Assembly (NCBI GenBank): GCA_002498205.1
Contig: DAGQ01000004.1
Coordinates: forward strand, 1-13,533
Direction: 5' to 3'
DNA from: Euryarchaeota archaeon UBA596
Lineage (GTDB): Archaea; Thermoplasmatota; Poseidoniia; Poseidoniales; Poseidoniaceae
Length of the DNA stretch: 13,533 bases
The notes beneath the pieces are model-generated. The model worked only from the letters and a program-made list of their open reading frames with translations, was not told the DNA's origin and searched no databases. Shown one piece after another: positions 13,226 to 13,533 of the stretch (within the stretch, counting starts at the first letter, position 1; every line of letters starts with the position of its first letter). The position numbers were made by a program, and so were the translations under genes.

Positions 13226-13533
13226 TCCAGGTCCATTTTTTTCATAGCAATAAGGACAGCATTCGTCTAAAACATATTTATCAGAAAGTATTTCTTGATG
13301 TGTTAAAGGTTCACGGCAGGCAAAACACATTTCGTGTTCAGTTTCATTTAGATTTTTATCAATTGAAACTCTTTGATCAAAAACAAAGCAGTCCCCATTC
13401 CAATGTTCTCCCCCAGTTTCCTTGAAATAACCAAGAATGCCTCCTTTAATTTGATATACATTTTCCCAACCTTGATTTTCCATTACAACACTAGCTTTTT
13501 CGCATCTAATTCCACCGGTGCAAAACATTGCTA
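13205..13533 (-). CDS. trhO: TrhO-like rhodanese-family tRNA uridine-34 hydroxylase, C-terminal part (5' partial)
   Basis: The frame is open to the right edge and the first Met seen (13528) sits inside the active-site strand, so the N-terminal half lies outside the window. Visible: the rhodanese active loop FCTGGIRCEKAS with the catalytic-type first Cys, VYQIKGGILGYF, and WNGDCFVFDQRVSID. Then comes a Cys-rich tail (CFAC, then CCPYC) that probably binds zinc. This order is the signature of the TrhO/YceA (UPF0176) family, which makes 5-hydroxyuridine at tRNA position 34 in an oxygen-dependent way in bacteria. It is best known from bacteria, so its presence in a probable archaeon may reflect transfer. 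It converges on the HAD gene with a 21-bp overlap. The family call is firm; activity is inferred. Confidence 0.85.
   Translation of the reverse strand, partial: AMFCTGGIRCEKASVVMENQGWENVYQIKGGILGYFKETGGEHWNGDCFVFDQRVSIDKNLNETEHEMCFACREPLTHQEILSDKYVLDECCPYCYEKNGPGLILSND

Overview
The window looks like a piece of an AT-rich marine archaeal chromosome, most likely a Marine Group II or III euryarchaeon (Poseidoniales or a relative within Thermoplasmatota). This placement is inferred. Support comes from a diphthine synthase of the archaeal/eukaryotic type (dph5), a Trm5 tRNA methyltransferase of the archaeal/eukaryotic type, a geranylgeranyl-reductase-family flavoprotein of the sort used on archaeal lipids, first genes that look leaderless behind TATA-like boxes, and internal genes with Shine-Dalgarno sites. 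Genes are tightly packed, with convergent ends overlapping or only a few bases apart. I see no tRNA, rRNA, CRISPR array, insertion sequence or prophage.

Layout. 1-212 is the 3' end of a membrane protein with LGELPx repeats. On the minus strand from 2149 down to 216 lies a cluster: a seven-helix membrane protein, a eukaryote-type orotidine-5'-phosphate decarboxylase (pyrF), and a small membrane protein overlapping its end. A divergent intergenic region with a perfect 2 x 18 bp repeat separates it from a rightward nine-helix membrane protein built by internal duplication (2325-3347). A minus-strand membrane protein (3352-4053) follows, then a divergent secreted lipoprotein peptidase of the S15 / CocE class (4143-5939).

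5943-7199 (minus) carries Trm5 and, downstream, a 41-residue zinc-ribbon gene that is easily missed. Directly opposite is dph5 (7234-8049), coupled to an unrecognised 565-residue protein (8051-9748). The two divergent units, one modifying tRNA G37 and one making diphthamide on elongation factor 2, share only 34 bp of intergenic DNA. This is the most suggestive spot for new biology: the 565-residue protein is a candidate for a role tied to translation.

9743-10921 (minus) is a PLP-dependent cystathionine gamma-synthase/lyase. It diverges from a geranylgeranyl-reductase-family flavoprotein (11069-12430) that abuts a HAD-IIA phosphatase (12431-13225). The right edge holds the C-terminal part of a TrhO-like rhodanese tRNA-U34 hydroxylase on the minus strand. 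Three genes (Trm5, Dph5, TrhO) thus concern translation fidelity, while the S15 lipoprotein fits a peptide-consuming heterotroph.
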